A stretch of 64,000 nucleotides of DNA from Subdoligranulum sp. CAG:314 (GTDB lineage: Bacteria > Bacillota > Clostridia > Christensenellales > CAG-314): positions 31,773-95,772 of the forward strand of contig FR901000.1 of assembly GCA_000437915.1 (NCBI GenBank), written 5' to 3'. The notes beneath the pieces were generated by a model. That model did not search any database and was not told the origin of the DNA. It saw only the letters and a program-made list of their open reading frames with translations. Numbering within the stretch: position 1 is the stretch's first letter; the number at the start of each line of letters is the position of its first letter. Made by a program: the position numbers and the translations under genes. This document shows, piece by piece, positions 8,137 through 16,175 of the stretch.

Positions 8137-8577
8137 ATGCTTATTTCGGAGAAAAACAAGGGCATAGACTTCAATGTAATCGGGTACGAATTTCCTCGTG
8201 AAAAAAAATCATCAAAAAAAGAATTTAATTATGACGCTAATTGGCTAAGTTTAAAAATTTATTATCGAGACGGAAAAAAAGAAAAAACGTATATCACTCC
8301 TTGTTTATTGACATATGAATTGTCTGAATTGATAAATGTTTTTCAGAAAATCATCAATGGGGAACAAAACAGTTATATATCGTATTTTATCGAGCCGTGT
8401 TTATCTATTCGCATTACTAATGTCGACGAGTTTATTATTTTCGTATTTTCATTCGTACATGTTACAAGCATAGGTAAACGGTCAAAAATTTCAATCACCG
8501 CAAAATGGACAATGTCAGAAGCCGAAGAAAAAGTAAAGGAATTGAAAGACATGGAACTGAAATTTCCGAAACGTTAA
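8137..8577 (+). CDS. WapI-family immunity protein, orphan
   Basis: The 146 residues follow the pattern of the WapI immunity family: GYEFP, then DANWLSLKI, PCLLTYEL, IEPCLSI and a closing FPKR. WapI neutralises the C-terminal tRNase toxin of the WapA cell-wall/contact-dependent toxin; relatives protect against other polymorphic toxins. No toxin gene lies next to it. The gene is clearly more AT-rich than its surroundings (many AAA/ATT codons), which suggests recent acquisition. AGAGGAAGG precedes the ATG. Family membership is inferred from motif order; the cognate toxin is unknown. Confidence 0.7.
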   Translation: MLISEKNKGIDFNVIGYEFPREKKSSKKEFNYDANWLSLKIYYRDGKKEKTYITPCLLTYELSELINVFQKIINGEQNSYISYFIEPCLSIRITNVDEFIIFVFSFVHVTSIGKRSKISITAKWTMSEAEEKVKELKDMELKFPKR

Positions 8578-8595
8578 ATTAAATTTATCTGTAAC

Positions 8596-8633
8596 GAAAA
8601 TAGAGAAGAATCTCAGAATTCTTCTCTATTTTC
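8596..8633. terminator. bidirectional terminator between convergent genes
   Basis: A perfect 16-bp inverted repeat (8596-8611 and 8618-8633) with a 6-nt loop lies between the converging immunity gene and uvrC. Each strand ends the stem in CTATTTTC. Confidence 0.7.
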
Positions 8634-8666
8634 ATATATGAATTGTCCTTTTCCGTCGGGGATTTT

Positions 8667-10475
8667 TTATTTGTTGAAATAGTCAAATACGTTCCGCGCC
8701 GCCGCGAGCGTAAGTCCTTCGGTGGCTGCCAATTCTTCTATCGAGGCGGCGGATATGCTTTCAATGTTTTTGAAACGCTTTAAAAGCGCCGCCTGTCTTT
8801 TTGCGCCGATTCCCTCGATTTTGTCCAGCTCCGAGCGGAGCGCGTTTTTGTTGTGCAGCTTGCGGAAATAAGTTATGGCAAATCTATGCGCTTCGTCTCT
8901 GATGTTAATCAGCAGGTTGTGGGCGTGGCTTCCGGGAGGCAGCCTCACGGGCTCGTTGTCCCGCGTTGTGTACACCAATTCCTCTCTCTTTGCCAAAGAA
9001 ATAAGCTCTATATTTTCCCCTGCGTTTTCCATTGCCTTTTTCGCGCTTGACAGCTGTCCGAGACCGCCGTCCACCACAATCAGGTCGGGTCTTTTTCCGA
9101 AGCCCTCGTCCCCCTCTTTGAGTCTTGAAAGGCGACGATTCAAAACCTCCTCCATGCTTGCAAAATCGTTTGCGCCCTCTACCGTTTTGATTTTGAAGCG
9201 GCGGTACTGCGAAGCGTCCTTTTCGCCGTCCGTAAAAACCACCATTGACGCAACCTTGTCCGTGCCGCTGATATTGCTTATGTCGTAACACTCCATCCTG
9301 CGCGGAAGGGAAGACAGCCCGAGCAGATTTTTAAGGTCCCTGACTGCGCCCGAAGTTTTTGCCTCGTGTCTGTCGCTTTTCGCCTGACTTTTTTCAAGCT
9401 GCTCGGCGGCGTTTGAGTAAGCCATTTCCGTCAGCTGCTTTTTTACCCCGCGCACGGGCATAAACACTCGTATTTTTTTGCCGTATCGCTCGTACAGCAG
9501 CTGTTCCAAAGCGGCGAGGTCGTCGGGACAACAGTTGAGCAGCACCTGACTGCCAACCGAATTGGTGGCGGAAAAATACATCGTGAGAAAGCTCGACAGC
9601 GTTTGTCTTTCGTCCAGACCGGCGTCAGTCACAGGATAGTTTTCCACAAGCAGAACCTTGCCCTGCCTTACCATAGTCTGATTGACGACGGCGGTGCGTC
9701 CGTTGTGGGCAATCGCAAAGACGTCGAGGTTCACAGGCTTGCCAAGCGTCACCAGCTTTGTTTCCTTTATACGTTCAATCAGCCTGAGACGGTCGCGGTA
9801 AACGATTGCTTTTTCAAAATTTCCCGCCTGCGAGGCTTGGTTCATAAGCTCCGTCAGACGTTGCTCCGCCTGTCTCGTGTTGCCGTTGAGAAACTCGATT
9901 ATCCCCTTGACATAGCCGTCGTAGGTCTCCTTGTCAACCTTGCCTATGCAGGGCGCGCTGCACCTGCCTATATGATAATTCAGACACGCGCGGAAGTTTT
10001 TCGGAAGCTTTTTGAAATCGAGTCGGCAGGCGGCGGTCGGAAATATGTCTCCCAGCATGGCAAGCAGTTGCTTTGTGCTGCCCATGACGGGGCCGAAATA
10101 TTTTGCTCCGTCGTCAACCACCTTGCGGGTTATTTCCGGACGCGGAAAAGCCCTCCGCAAATCCAGCCTTACGAAGGGATACTGCTTGTCGTCCTTCAAC
10201 ATTATGTTGTAGGGCGGCGAATATTTTTTTATCAGCGTGTTTTCCAGCGCCAGCGCGTCCGTTTCGCTTTTGGTTATTATATAACGCATATCGGCTATGT
10301 GCGTAAGCATAGCCATAACCTTTTCCGTTTTGTTGGAGGACACGAAAAAATACTGCCTCACGCGGTTGCGCAGGTTTTTTGCCTTGCCTACGTACAGCAC
10401 CTTTCCGTCGCCGTCCATATAGATATAAACGCCGCTGTCCGTCGGCAAATCGCGCAGCTTGTCCCGTAAACTCAT
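8667..10475 (-). CDS. uvrC: excinuclease ABC subunit C
   Basis: Makes both incisions in nucleotide excision repair, together with UvrA and UvrB. The 602 residues carry the GIY-YIG endonuclease domain (SGVYIYMDGDGKVLYVGKAK, residues 14-33), a UVR motif (about 195-230), the RNase H-like second nuclease domain (MECYDISNISG; VDGGLGQLSSAK) and a C-terminal HhH region (IEGIGAKRQAALLKRF). There is no Shine-Dalgarno site. A TATAAT box ends 6 nt before the ATG, so the mRNA may be leaderless. Confidence 0.97.
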   Translation of the reverse strand: MSLRDKLRDLPTDSGVYIYMDGDGKVLYVGKAKNLRNRVRQYFFVSSNKTEKVMAMLTHIADMRYIITKSETDALALENTLIKKYSPPYNIMLKDDKQYPFVRLDLRRAFPRPEITRKVVDDGAKYFGPVMGSTKQLLAMLGDIFPTAACRLDFKKLPKNFRACLNYHIGRCSAPCIGKVDKETYDGYVKGIIEFLNGNTRQAEQRLTELMNQASQAGNFEKAIVYRDRLRLIERIKETKLVTLGKPVNLDVFAIAHNGRTAVVNQTMVRQGKVLLVENYPVTDAGLDERQTLSSFLTMYFSATNSVGSQVLLNCCPDDLAALEQLLYERYGKKIRVFMPVRGVKKQLTEMAYSNAAEQLEKSQAKSDRHEAKTSGAVRDLKNLLGLSSLPRRMECYDISNISGTDKVASMVVFTDGEKDASQYRRFKIKTVEGANDFASMEEVLNRRLSRLKEGDEGFGKRPDLIVVDGGLGQLSSAKKAMENAGENIELISLAKREELVYTTRDNEPVRLPPGSHAHNLLINIRDEAHRFAITYFRKLHNKNALRSELDKIEGIGAKRQAALLKRFKNIESISAASIEELAATEGLTLAAARNVFDYFNK

Positions 10476-10481
10476 AAAAAG

Positions 10482-10490
10482 ATTATATCA
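10482..10490 (-). promoter_or_regulatory. extended -10 promoter of uvrC abutting the start codon
   Basis: The minus strand has TGATATAAT (TATAAT at 10482-10487), then six bases and the ATG at 10475. Predicted transcription start coincides with the start codon. The -35 region (TGCAAA at 17 bp) is poor, as is usual with extended -10 promoters. Confidence 0.6.
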
Positions 10491-10537
10491 CATACGGAAA
10501 AATTTTTGCATATAATATCCGAAAGGAAAGGAAAAAA

Positions 10538-10882
10538 TCAGTTTGCGGCGGCGGCGTAGCCTACAAATTCCACCCCGCACAGCAAAATATCGTTGATTTT
10601 GTTGTCCGCAAGCCTATAAAACACGATTTTGCCCTGCCGCTCGCTCTCCACGATTCCCATGCTTTTCAAACTGCGCAGCTGATGGGACACGGTCGTCTGA
10701 TTCATGCGGCACACGTCGGCAAGGTCCGTCACGCACATGCGGCTAATTGCCAGCGCGGAAATGACGCGCAAACGGCTGCAATCGGAAAACAGAGCGAAAA
10801 AATCCGCAAGTCTTGACGCGGACTTGACGCTCGGAAGATAATAAGAAACTTCTTTTCTTGTCTTGTTGTCGAGAATTTCCAT
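10538..10882 (-). CDS. ArsR/SmtB-family transcriptional regulator
   Basis: A 114-residue winged-helix repressor. The recognition region VTDLADVCRMNQTTVSHQLRSLKSMG (about residues 51-76) and the wing VESERQGKIVFYRLAD are typical of the family. The CxC of ArsR/CadC is not complete (only MCVTDL), and the alpha-5 Asp/His metal ligands of SmtB are absent. The inducer may therefore be a non-canonical metal or something else. No metal transporter is adjacent; the divergent small membrane protein is the only neighbour that could be its target. Start context lacks a good ribosome binding site. Confidence 0.88.
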   Translation of the reverse strand: MEILDNKTRKEVSYYLPSVKSASRLADFFALFSDCSRLRVISALAISRMCVTDLADVCRMNQTTVSHQLRSLKSMGIVESERQGKIVFYRLADNKINDILLCGVEFVGYAAAAN

Positions 10883-10924
10883 GAAAATATTTTAAAACCC
10901 GCACACTTGCGGATTTTCGCGCAT

Positions 10925-10952
10925 ATTGTAGTAAAGAAACGACGTTTGTCAA
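10925..10952 (-). promoter_or_regulatory. putative promoter of the ArsR gene
   Basis: TTGACA (10947-10952), a 16-bp spacer and TACAAT (10925-10930) on the minus strand. A small CCGC/GCGG dyad lies between it and the gene and could be an operator. Confidence 0.6.
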
Positions 10953-10964
10953 AAGGAGGTCTGT

Positions 10965-11177
10965 ATGAACATAGGAAACAACCTTTTATATCTGCTGCTT
11001 TTATACGCTGTGCTGGACAAAGACAACAAGCTGAGCGTGACTACGGGACTGCTCATTGCCGTTGGCATCATGATTTTCAGCGCGTGCTGCAACCCTTGCG
11101 GAAACCGCTGCACGGGCGCGAATCCGACCATAGGTCTAAACAACAATTTTGCCTTTGCCAACGGAATAGCCGTCTGA
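10965..11177 (+). CDS. small membrane protein with a Cys cluster, unknown function
   Basis: A 70-residue protein with a strong ribosome binding site (AAAGGAGGT, 6 nt before ATG) and its own terminator. One hydrophobic segment is predicted near residues 5-16 and a second near 26-42, followed at once by CCNPCGNRC (four cysteines) and an Asn/Ala-rich tail. It is transcribed away from the ArsR gene, so the pair could form a regulatory unit in which the Cys cluster binds metal. That is inference. I do not recognise the family. Confidence 0.7.
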   Translation: MNIGNNLLYLLLLYAVLDKDNKLSVTTGLLIAVGIMIFSACCNPCGNRCTGANPTIGLNNNFAFANGIAV

Positions 11178-11183
11178 AAGCAA

Positions 11184-11208
11184 AAAAGCGTCCCAAAGGG
11201 ACGCTTTT
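11184..11208. terminator. bidirectional intrinsic terminator
   Basis: AAAAGCGTCCC/GGGACGCTTTT with an AAA loop, serving the small membrane protein on the plus strand and the trpS-DUF5685 operon on the minus strand. It overlaps the last codons of the latter. Confidence 0.8.
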
Positions 11209-11758
11209 AATTTTCTTCGGCAGGAGGAGCGCCGTTTCCGTTTCTTTTTTTTATCAGCGAAGACAAGTATCTGAGTCCTCCGCCGAGAATCAGGTCATAC
11301 GGCACAAGCGCCGCTTGCGGCACAAGCAAAAACACCCACAAAAACCATCCGAGCGACGTGTAATGCTCCCAGCTCTCCGAAAAAAACAAATAGGTGAGCA
11401 ATACCAAAAGCCCGAGCGCGATTTCCAGAACGGCGTATTTTATAAGCCATTTGAAGGGCGCAGACAATCTGCTTTTGTCGACATACACTTTGACGATTAT
11501 ATACGGCGCGAAAAAAACCGCAAACGGAAGAACATAGAAAAATCTGCCTGAAATAATCATGGACAGAGCGGCGGCAACTGCGGCGATTGCTATGCAGTAG
11601 CCGACGCTTTTCTCGTATGTCAACGCGGGTATTGCCGCCACTACGGAAGCTACGACCGACAGCGTCAACGTAACGGGAAGATAGACTGCGCCAATCAGAA
11701 GCGCCGACGCGATTGCTCCCATAACCCCAGCAAGCGCGATTTTATTGGCGCGTCTCAT
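11207..11758 (-). CDS. polytopic membrane protein, unknown function
   Basis: The ATG at 11758 overlaps the previous gene's stop as ATGA, so I prefer it to the longer frame starting at 11818. The resulting 183-residue protein has about five hydrophobic stretches (roughly 5-25, 27-45, 50-70, 75-90 and 105-125) and another near 135-160, with a basic then acidic tail (KKRNGNGAPPAEEN). The small-residue-rich helices (ALAGVMGAIASALLIGA) are like those of ECF S-components or DUF2232-type proteins, but no diagnostic motif is visible. It is the last gene of the trpS-DUF5685-J-like operon. Confidence 0.75.
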   Translation of the reverse strand: MRRANKIALAGVMGAIASALLIGAVYLPVTLTLSVVASVVAAIPALTYEKSVGYCIAIAAVAAALSMIISGRFFYVLPFAVFFAPYIIVKVYVDKSRLSAPFKWLIKYAVLEIALGLLVLLTYLFFSESWEHYTSLGWFLWVFLLVPQAALVPYDLILGGGLRYLSSLIKKRNGNGAPPAEEN

Positions 11759-12369
11759 CCGCAGAAGCCTCTGCCGCAGCACTCGCAGCAAAGATTGGCA
11801 AGACACACGTCGCCGCAACAGCTGCCCGTGCAGGTTCCGTTGCCCGCCGGCGCGGTATAGCCGTTGCCCGCCGGCGCCGAGGTGGTGCGCATCTGCTCCG
11901 GCGGCACGGCGTTGCTCGCCAGAATCTTGTTGAGCTTTTCAAGCGAATTTTTGTATTTCATGTTTTGCGGGTCGAGAGAAAGCGCAAATTCAAGCTGCTT
12001 TTTGGACTCGAGAAACCAGTTTTTCTTGTAAAACACTATCGATTGAAGATAATGCCACTCTGCGGTGCGCGGCGTAAGATTGTCCAGCATCTCCTGCGCC
12101 TTGTTTATGTCGCCGTTTTTGAGCACTTCTTCGATTGCGGCGTAAGCCTGCTCCGAATCCTGACCGTAAGATTTGTATTCGGAACGGGCGCGCTTGATTT
12201 CGCTGTAAGCGCGTTCCAGCTTTTCCAGCTTGTCGGCAGCTTCTTCTCCCGCAGGACCGTTCTGAAAACGCTCCTCGCCGTATTTTTCGCGAAGCTTTTT
12301 GTATGCGCTGTCCAGCTCCTCGTCGGAAACGGAAGGCGACACGCCGATAATATCGTATAAATTTTCCAT
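11755..12369 (-). CDS. J-domain-like protein without HPD, with Cys-rich tail
   Basis: The start at ATG 12369 follows the DUF5685 stop by 4 nt and has AAAGGGA upstream. The 204 residues comprise an N-terminal J-like helical segment (YDIIGVSPSVSDEELDSAYKK, residues 5-25), a TPR-like helical repeat region (about 75-150), and a Gly/Ala linker with two copies of APAGNG. The end is extreme: nine cysteines in the last 25 residues (CTGSCCG, CLANLCCECCG). The HPD tripeptide needed to stimulate DnaK is missing, so this is probably not a normal Hsp40. The Cys tail could bind metal or be acylated; that is inference. Confidence 0.8.
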   Translation of the reverse strand: MENLYDIIGVSPSVSDEELDSAYKKLREKYGEERFQNGPAGEEAADKLEKLERAYSEIKRARSEYKSYGQDSEQAYAAIEEVLKNGDINKAQEMLDNLTPRTAEWHYLQSIVFYKKNWFLESKKQLEFALSLDPQNMKYKNSLEKLNKILASNAVPPEQMRTTSAPAGNGYTAPAGNGTCTGSCCGDVCLANLCCECCGRGFCG

Positions 12370-12373
12370 ATAT

Positions 12374-13240
12374 CTAATTTTCCCTTTTATATTTTTCAAA
12401 TACGGTCTTGGTCTTGTTGCGTATAAATTCGTAAATCACGTTTTTGAGCACGCAAACGTATTTGGTCAGATTGCAGTCGTTGAAGCTCTCGGCAGTCTTG
12501 TTGAGAGTTGTCATAAACACAAAATCCAGCGTCTCGCGGTTTTTTTCGACAAAGTCGGAGGCGCTTTCGAATCCGCCCAGACAAGCGACAAGAGGATTGT
12601 AGTTTTTGCGGGCATAATCCTTTTCCAGGTCGTCCAGCGCGTCAATAAGATAAATCCACTTGCCTATATTATAGCACAGATTCAAAATATATTCGCCGAC
12701 GTTTTCCTCTCCCAACGCCCACACGGCGAAATCTCTCGTCAGCGCCGAAAACGGCTCGCACACCATGTCCAGCACGCGGCAATCCTCTTCTTCAAGCCGC
12801 GCAAGCTCGCGGTAGCGGTTTTCTATCGTCCGCGCCAATTGAGGAGCCGCCTGCGACGCCTTTGAAAAAGGCTTTTTCAACAGATTGAACGCCGCTCTTT
12901 TTTTAAGGCTCATACCTCCGTCGCGCTTGTCGTCCAATAGATTGTAATACATAAGGATTACGTTTGCCTGCGCCAGCTTGTCCGTTATCTCGTCGGGTCT
13001 TAAAAGCGGGCGCTTTTTGAACGGACTCGCCGCGCACTTGTCGTTGTAAATCTCGACGTCGATGTTCAGATAGCTGTGAAAGAGCACGTTGAAAAAGTTA
13101 ATGTCGTAATTGCTTGTCAGGCGCGAGGAATTGTTCAACAACCGTTTTGCAGACAAACAGACGCCGCAAAGAAATGTATGCCACAAGCCGTATTCGCCCT
13201 GAGTCAAGCGTTCCTTCTCCACATTTAAGTAACCGAACAT
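12374..13240 (-). CDS. DUF5685-family protein with two DDxxD motifs
   Basis: The 288-residue all-helical protein begins MFGYLNVEKERLTQGEYGLWHTFLCGVC, as DUF5685 proteins do, with a CxxC pair near residue 25. Two aspartate-rich motifs are seen: LLDDKRD (about residue 102) and DALDDLEKD (about residue 200). Two such motifs at this spacing are the metal-binding signature of class I terpenoid/isoprenyl diphosphate synthase folds. The motifs are visible; enzymatic activity is inference. It overlaps the trpS stop (TGATG) and precedes the J-like gene, so the four genes form one operon. Confidence 0.85.
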   Translation of the reverse strand: MFGYLNVEKERLTQGEYGLWHTFLCGVCLSAKRLLNNSSRLTSNYDINFFNVLFHSYLNIDVEIYNDKCAASPFKKRPLLRPDEITDKLAQANVILMYYNLLDDKRDGGMSLKKRAAFNLLKKPFSKASQAAPQLARTIENRYRELARLEEEDCRVLDMVCEPFSALTRDFAVWALGEENVGEYILNLCYNIGKWIYLIDALDDLEKDYARKNYNPLVACLGGFESASDFVEKNRETLDFVFMTTLNKTAESFNDCNLTKYVCVLKNVIYEFIRNKTKTVFEKYKREN

Positions 13241-14247
13241 CAGAACCTCGGAACAAAGCCAATTTTTCTGTACACCTTGGAAAGCGTTTTCTCCGCTCTT
13301 TTCGCCGCTTGCTCCGCGCCCCTTTTGAGCGCCTCAGCAATATACGATTTGTCCGCCGAAAACTCCCTGAGTCTTTTTTGAACGGGTTCAAGGCCTGCGA
13401 TTACCGCGTCTGCCACGCAGTCCTTCAATTCGCCGTAGCCTCTGCCCTCAAACTGCTCCACTATGCGTTCAATCGAAATTCCGGAAAATCTCGAATAAAT
13501 TGTCAGCAGATTTGAGATTGCGGGCTTGTCCTTGCCGAAACGCACGTGAGTGTCGCTGTCGGTGACTGCCCGCCTGAACTTGCGGCGTATTACGTCGGGC
13601 GAATCGGTCAGCGACACGTAACCGTTGTCGTTGTCGTCCGATTTACTCATTTTCGCCGTCGGCTCCGACAGACTCATTATCCGCGCGCCGTTTTGAGGTA
13701 TGAAAGGCTCAGGCACGGCAAAGGTGGGAGAATATCGCGCATTGAAACGCGCGGCAAGGTCGCGGGCAAGCTCTAAATGCTGCTTTTGGTCGGCGCCCAC
13801 GGGCACCAAATCCGTCTGATAAAGCAGAATGTCGCTTGCCATAAGAACGGGATAATCCATGAGTCCCATGTTGAGATTTTCGCTGTGGCGGCGCGCCTTT
13901 TCCTTGAACTGCGTCATGCGGTTCAACTCTCCGACATAGGTGAGGGTGTTCAAAACCCATGCCAGCTCGGCGTGCGCGGGCACGTGGGACTGAACGAAAA
14001 CAGTGCTTTTTTCGGGATTTATGCCGCAGGCAAAGTACAGCGCGGCAAGCTCCAAGGTGTTGTTCCTGAGCGTCGAGGGCGTTTGCTGCACCGTTATGGC
14101 GTGCATATCGACAACGCAGAATATGCAGTCGTATTTATCCTGCAACTCCACCCAATTCGCCAACGCTCCGAGATAATTTCCGATAGTAATCTGACCGCTT
14201 GGCTGTATTCCGCTGAATATGATTTGTTTTGCGTTTTGCTCGCTCAT
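13240..14247 (-). CDS. trpS: tryptophanyl-tRNA synthetase
   Basis: Charges tRNA-Trp. The 335-residue class I synthetase has the HIGH-equivalent TIGNYLGAL (residues 21-29), the KMSKS loop AKMSKSD, and the substrate segments LLYQTDLVPVGADQKQHLELARD. An in-frame GTG two codons upstream is less likely as the start, because GGGAGAGG is 9 nt before the ATG and only 3 nt before the GTG. There is no T-box in the leader; a sigma-A promoter lies 50 nt upstream. It heads the operon with DUF5685. Confidence 0.97.
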   Translation of the reverse strand: MSEQNAKQIIFSGIQPSGQITIGNYLGALANWVELQDKYDCIFCVVDMHAITVQQTPSTLRNNTLELAALYFACGINPEKSTVFVQSHVPAHAELAWVLNTLTYVGELNRMTQFKEKARRHSENLNMGLMDYPVLMASDILLYQTDLVPVGADQKQHLELARDLAARFNARYSPTFAVPEPFIPQNGARIMSLSEPTAKMSKSDDNDNGYVSLTDSPDVIRRKFRRAVTDSDTHVRFGKDKPAISNLLTIYSRFSGISIERIVEQFEGRGYGELKDCVADAVIAGLEPVQKRLREFSADKSYIAEALKRGAEQAAKRAEKTLSKVYRKIGFVPRF

Positions 14248-14296
14248 CTGCACCGACCTCTCCCGACGCGTTATTCATGTTTCTTTTTTAGCTTAA

Positions 14297-14325
14297 ATAA
14301 TATCACAAACAACGATTTTTGACAA
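14297..14325 (-). promoter_or_regulatory. sigma-A promoter of the trpS operon
   Basis: TTGTCA (14320-14325), a 17-bp spacer and TATTAT (14297-14302) on the minus strand. An 8-bp dyad (CAAAAGCG/CGCTTTTG, about 14327-14350) overlaps its upstream side. Confidence 0.75.
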
Positions 14326-14394
14326 GCAAAAGCGTACTCTAACGCTTTTGCGCCGAATTTTTCAATTAAAATATATAATTTCAACGGCGTTTGC

Positions 14395-14423
14395 AAAAAA
14401 AACGTCCCGTAAAACGGGACGTT
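14395..14423 (-). terminator. intrinsic terminator of the P-loop gene
   Basis: A 9-bp AACGTCCCG/CGGGACGTT stem, followed on the minus strand by a T run. Confidence 0.85.
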
Positions 14424-14427
14424 TCGT

Positions 14428-14844
14428 TCACTCTGCAAATTTCGATATAAATACGGGAAGGTTTTCGCGGGCGCAGCTTATGGAAAGAGTAAATTCCACC
14501 ATAAACATATTGGACAGCATTTCCAGCTCGGTCATAATGCCGCTTATTTCCTTTATGTCCTTGCGCACGATTCTCGCCATGCTGTCCACAAACACCTTTT
14601 CGATGTCGTAGTTGCCTGCAAGCACGCCTTTGAGAAAAGCGATAAAGGTCTCTTCGCTGTTGACCTTGTATTCGCTTGCGTCAATTAACTTGATGGTGTG
14701 TTCAAGGTCATGTATACGGGAGTTGTCCTTGTCGATGTAGACAACAACGCCTTTGGCTTCCTCCACGCTTCTGTTTGCGGAATCCACCATTTTTTTCGTT
14801 TTGCCTGAGCCTTTTTCTCCGTAAATAATGTTGATTTTTGCCAT
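14428..14844 (-). CDS. small P-loop ATP-binding protein, unknown role
   Basis: A 138-residue protein with a perfect Walker A motif GEKGSGKT (residues 9-16) and a Walker B-like KVFVDSMAR (about residue 85), but no other domain. Length and layout resemble the stand-alone thymidine-kinase-like or twitching/ATPase domain proteins of Clostridia, whose function is unknown. It is monocistronic: its own terminator follows, and the aminotransferase upstream is 92 nt away with a promoter in between. GGAGGT lies 11 nt before the ATG. Confidence 0.75.
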   Translation of the reverse strand: MAKINIIYGEKGSGKTKKMVDSANRSVEEAKGVVVYIDKDNSRIHDLEHTIKLIDASEYKVNSEETFIAFLKGVLAGNYDIEKVFVDSMARIVRKDIKEISGIMTELEMLSNMFMVEFTLSISCARENLPVFISKFAE

Positions 14845-14891
14845 TCTTTGTTTCGACCTCCGATTGATTGGCGAATTGTTTGATTGTTTTT

Positions 14892-14919
14892 ATTGTAACA
14901 GAAATCCTTTCTTGTTCAA
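14892..14919 (-). promoter_or_regulatory. putative promoter of the P-loop gene
   Basis: TTGAAC (14914-14919), a 16-bp spacer and TACAAT (14892-14897) on the minus strand. Confidence 0.6.
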
Positions 14920-14936
14920 GCCTTTTGAATGAAATT

Positions 14937-16133
14937 TCACTTAATTTCTTCAATAAACCTTTTCAGACGCTCCACGCCCTCGCGTATGCGGTCAATGCTT
15001 AGCGTGTAGGTGAGCCGTATGTAGCCGTTTATGCCGAAGCATTCGCAGGGGATGGTGGAAACGTGCGCGTGCTCGGTCAGCAGCTCGGAAAATTTAAGAG
15101 CGCTGTCTATCGTCTCGCCGCGGTACTTTTTCCCCAGCAGGGCGGAAATATCCACCATAACGTAAAACGCGCCGTTGCCCTTGACGTACTTAATCGAAGG
15201 CACCTCGTCCAAAAAGCTCCACAGCGCGTTGCGTCGCTCCTCGAACACGGCGCGCATATTTTTGATAAAGGCTTCTCCCTCGTCGAGCGCGGTAACCGAC
15301 GCATACTGCGCTATCGTGTTGGGATTGGAGGTTTGATGGCTTTGCAGCGCGCCCATATACTTTGCGACATAAGCGGGACTTGCGGCGTAACCGATTCTCC
15401 ACCCCGTCATGGCGTAGGACTTGCTGAGTCCGTTGATGAGGATTGTCCTGTCCTTCATGTCGTCTATTTGGGCGATGGAAAAGTGCTCCATTCCGTCGTA
15501 GGTGAGCGCCTCGTAAATTTCGTCCGCGACAATCCACACGTCGGGATGACGGCGCAGCATCGCTGCAAGCTCTTCTATTTTTTCTCTGCCGTAAACCGTG
15601 CCGGAAGGATTGTTCGGCATATTCAGTATCAAAGCGCGGGTTTTGTCCGTAACCGCCTTTTCAATCAGTCCGACGTTCAAGGCAAAGCCCTCCTCCGCTT
15701 TTGTCTCCACAACAACGGGTTTTGCGCCGCAGATTTTTATCAGCTCGGGATAGGTCAGCCAATAAGGGCTTATGATAATGACCTCGTCCCCCTCCTGACA
15801 CACGGTCTGCAAGGTGTTGAAAAGGCTCTGCTTTGCGCCCGTGCTTATCACTATCTGTTCCGGCTGATAATCGAGTGCATTGTCTCGTTTAAGCTTTGCG
15901 CAAACCGCCTTTTTCAAGGGAGCGATTCCGCTTGCGGGAGTGTATTTAGTCAATCCCTTGTCGAGAGCGTCCTTCGCCGCGTTCACGATAAACTCGGGCG
16001 TGTTGAAGTCCGGTTCGCCCGCGGCAAAGCTGACGATGTCCACTCCGCTTTCCTTGAGCTTGTTGGCTTTCGCCGTGATTGCCAGCGTCAGGGACGGCGA
16101 AACGTTTTTGGCACGATTGGTTATATTAAGCAT
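14937..16133 (-). CDS. pyridoxal phosphate-dependent aminotransferase, aspartate aminotransferase type
   Basis: Fold-type I class I/II aminotransferase of 398 residues, like AspB. Substrate-recognition motifs include FAAGEPDFNTPEFI (about 35-48), the NMPNNPSGTVY stretch (about 170), and the PLP-lysine motif SKSYAMTGWRIG (Lys near residue 237). Arg in the C-terminal YIRLTYTLS segment would bind the substrate carboxylate. The family transfers amino groups between aspartate and 2-oxoglutarate. Exact specificity (aspartate or aromatic) cannot be read from sequence. TGGAGGA precedes the start; it follows prfA closely (42 nt). Confidence 0.93.
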   Translation of the reverse strand: MLNITNRAKNVSPSLTLAITAKANKLKESGVDIVSFAAGEPDFNTPEFIVNAAKDALDKGLTKYTPASGIAPLKKAVCAKLKRDNALDYQPEQIVISTGAKQSLFNTLQTVCQEGDEVIIISPYWLTYPELIKICGAKPVVVETKAEEGFALNVGLIEKAVTDKTRALILNMPNNPSGTVYGREKIEELAAMLRRHPDVWIVADEIYEALTYDGMEHFSIAQIDDMKDRTILINGLSKSYAMTGWRIGYAASPAYVAKYMGALQSHQTSNPNTIAQYASVTALDEGEAFIKNMRAVFEERRNALWSFLDEVPSIKYVKGNGAFYVMVDISALLGKKYRGETIDSALKFSELLTEHAHVSTIPCECFGINGYIRLTYTLSIDRIREGVERLKRFIEEIK

Positions 16134-16175
16134 TTTTTATGTCCTCCAAAGGCTTAATCCTTGTGTTTTGTCTTT

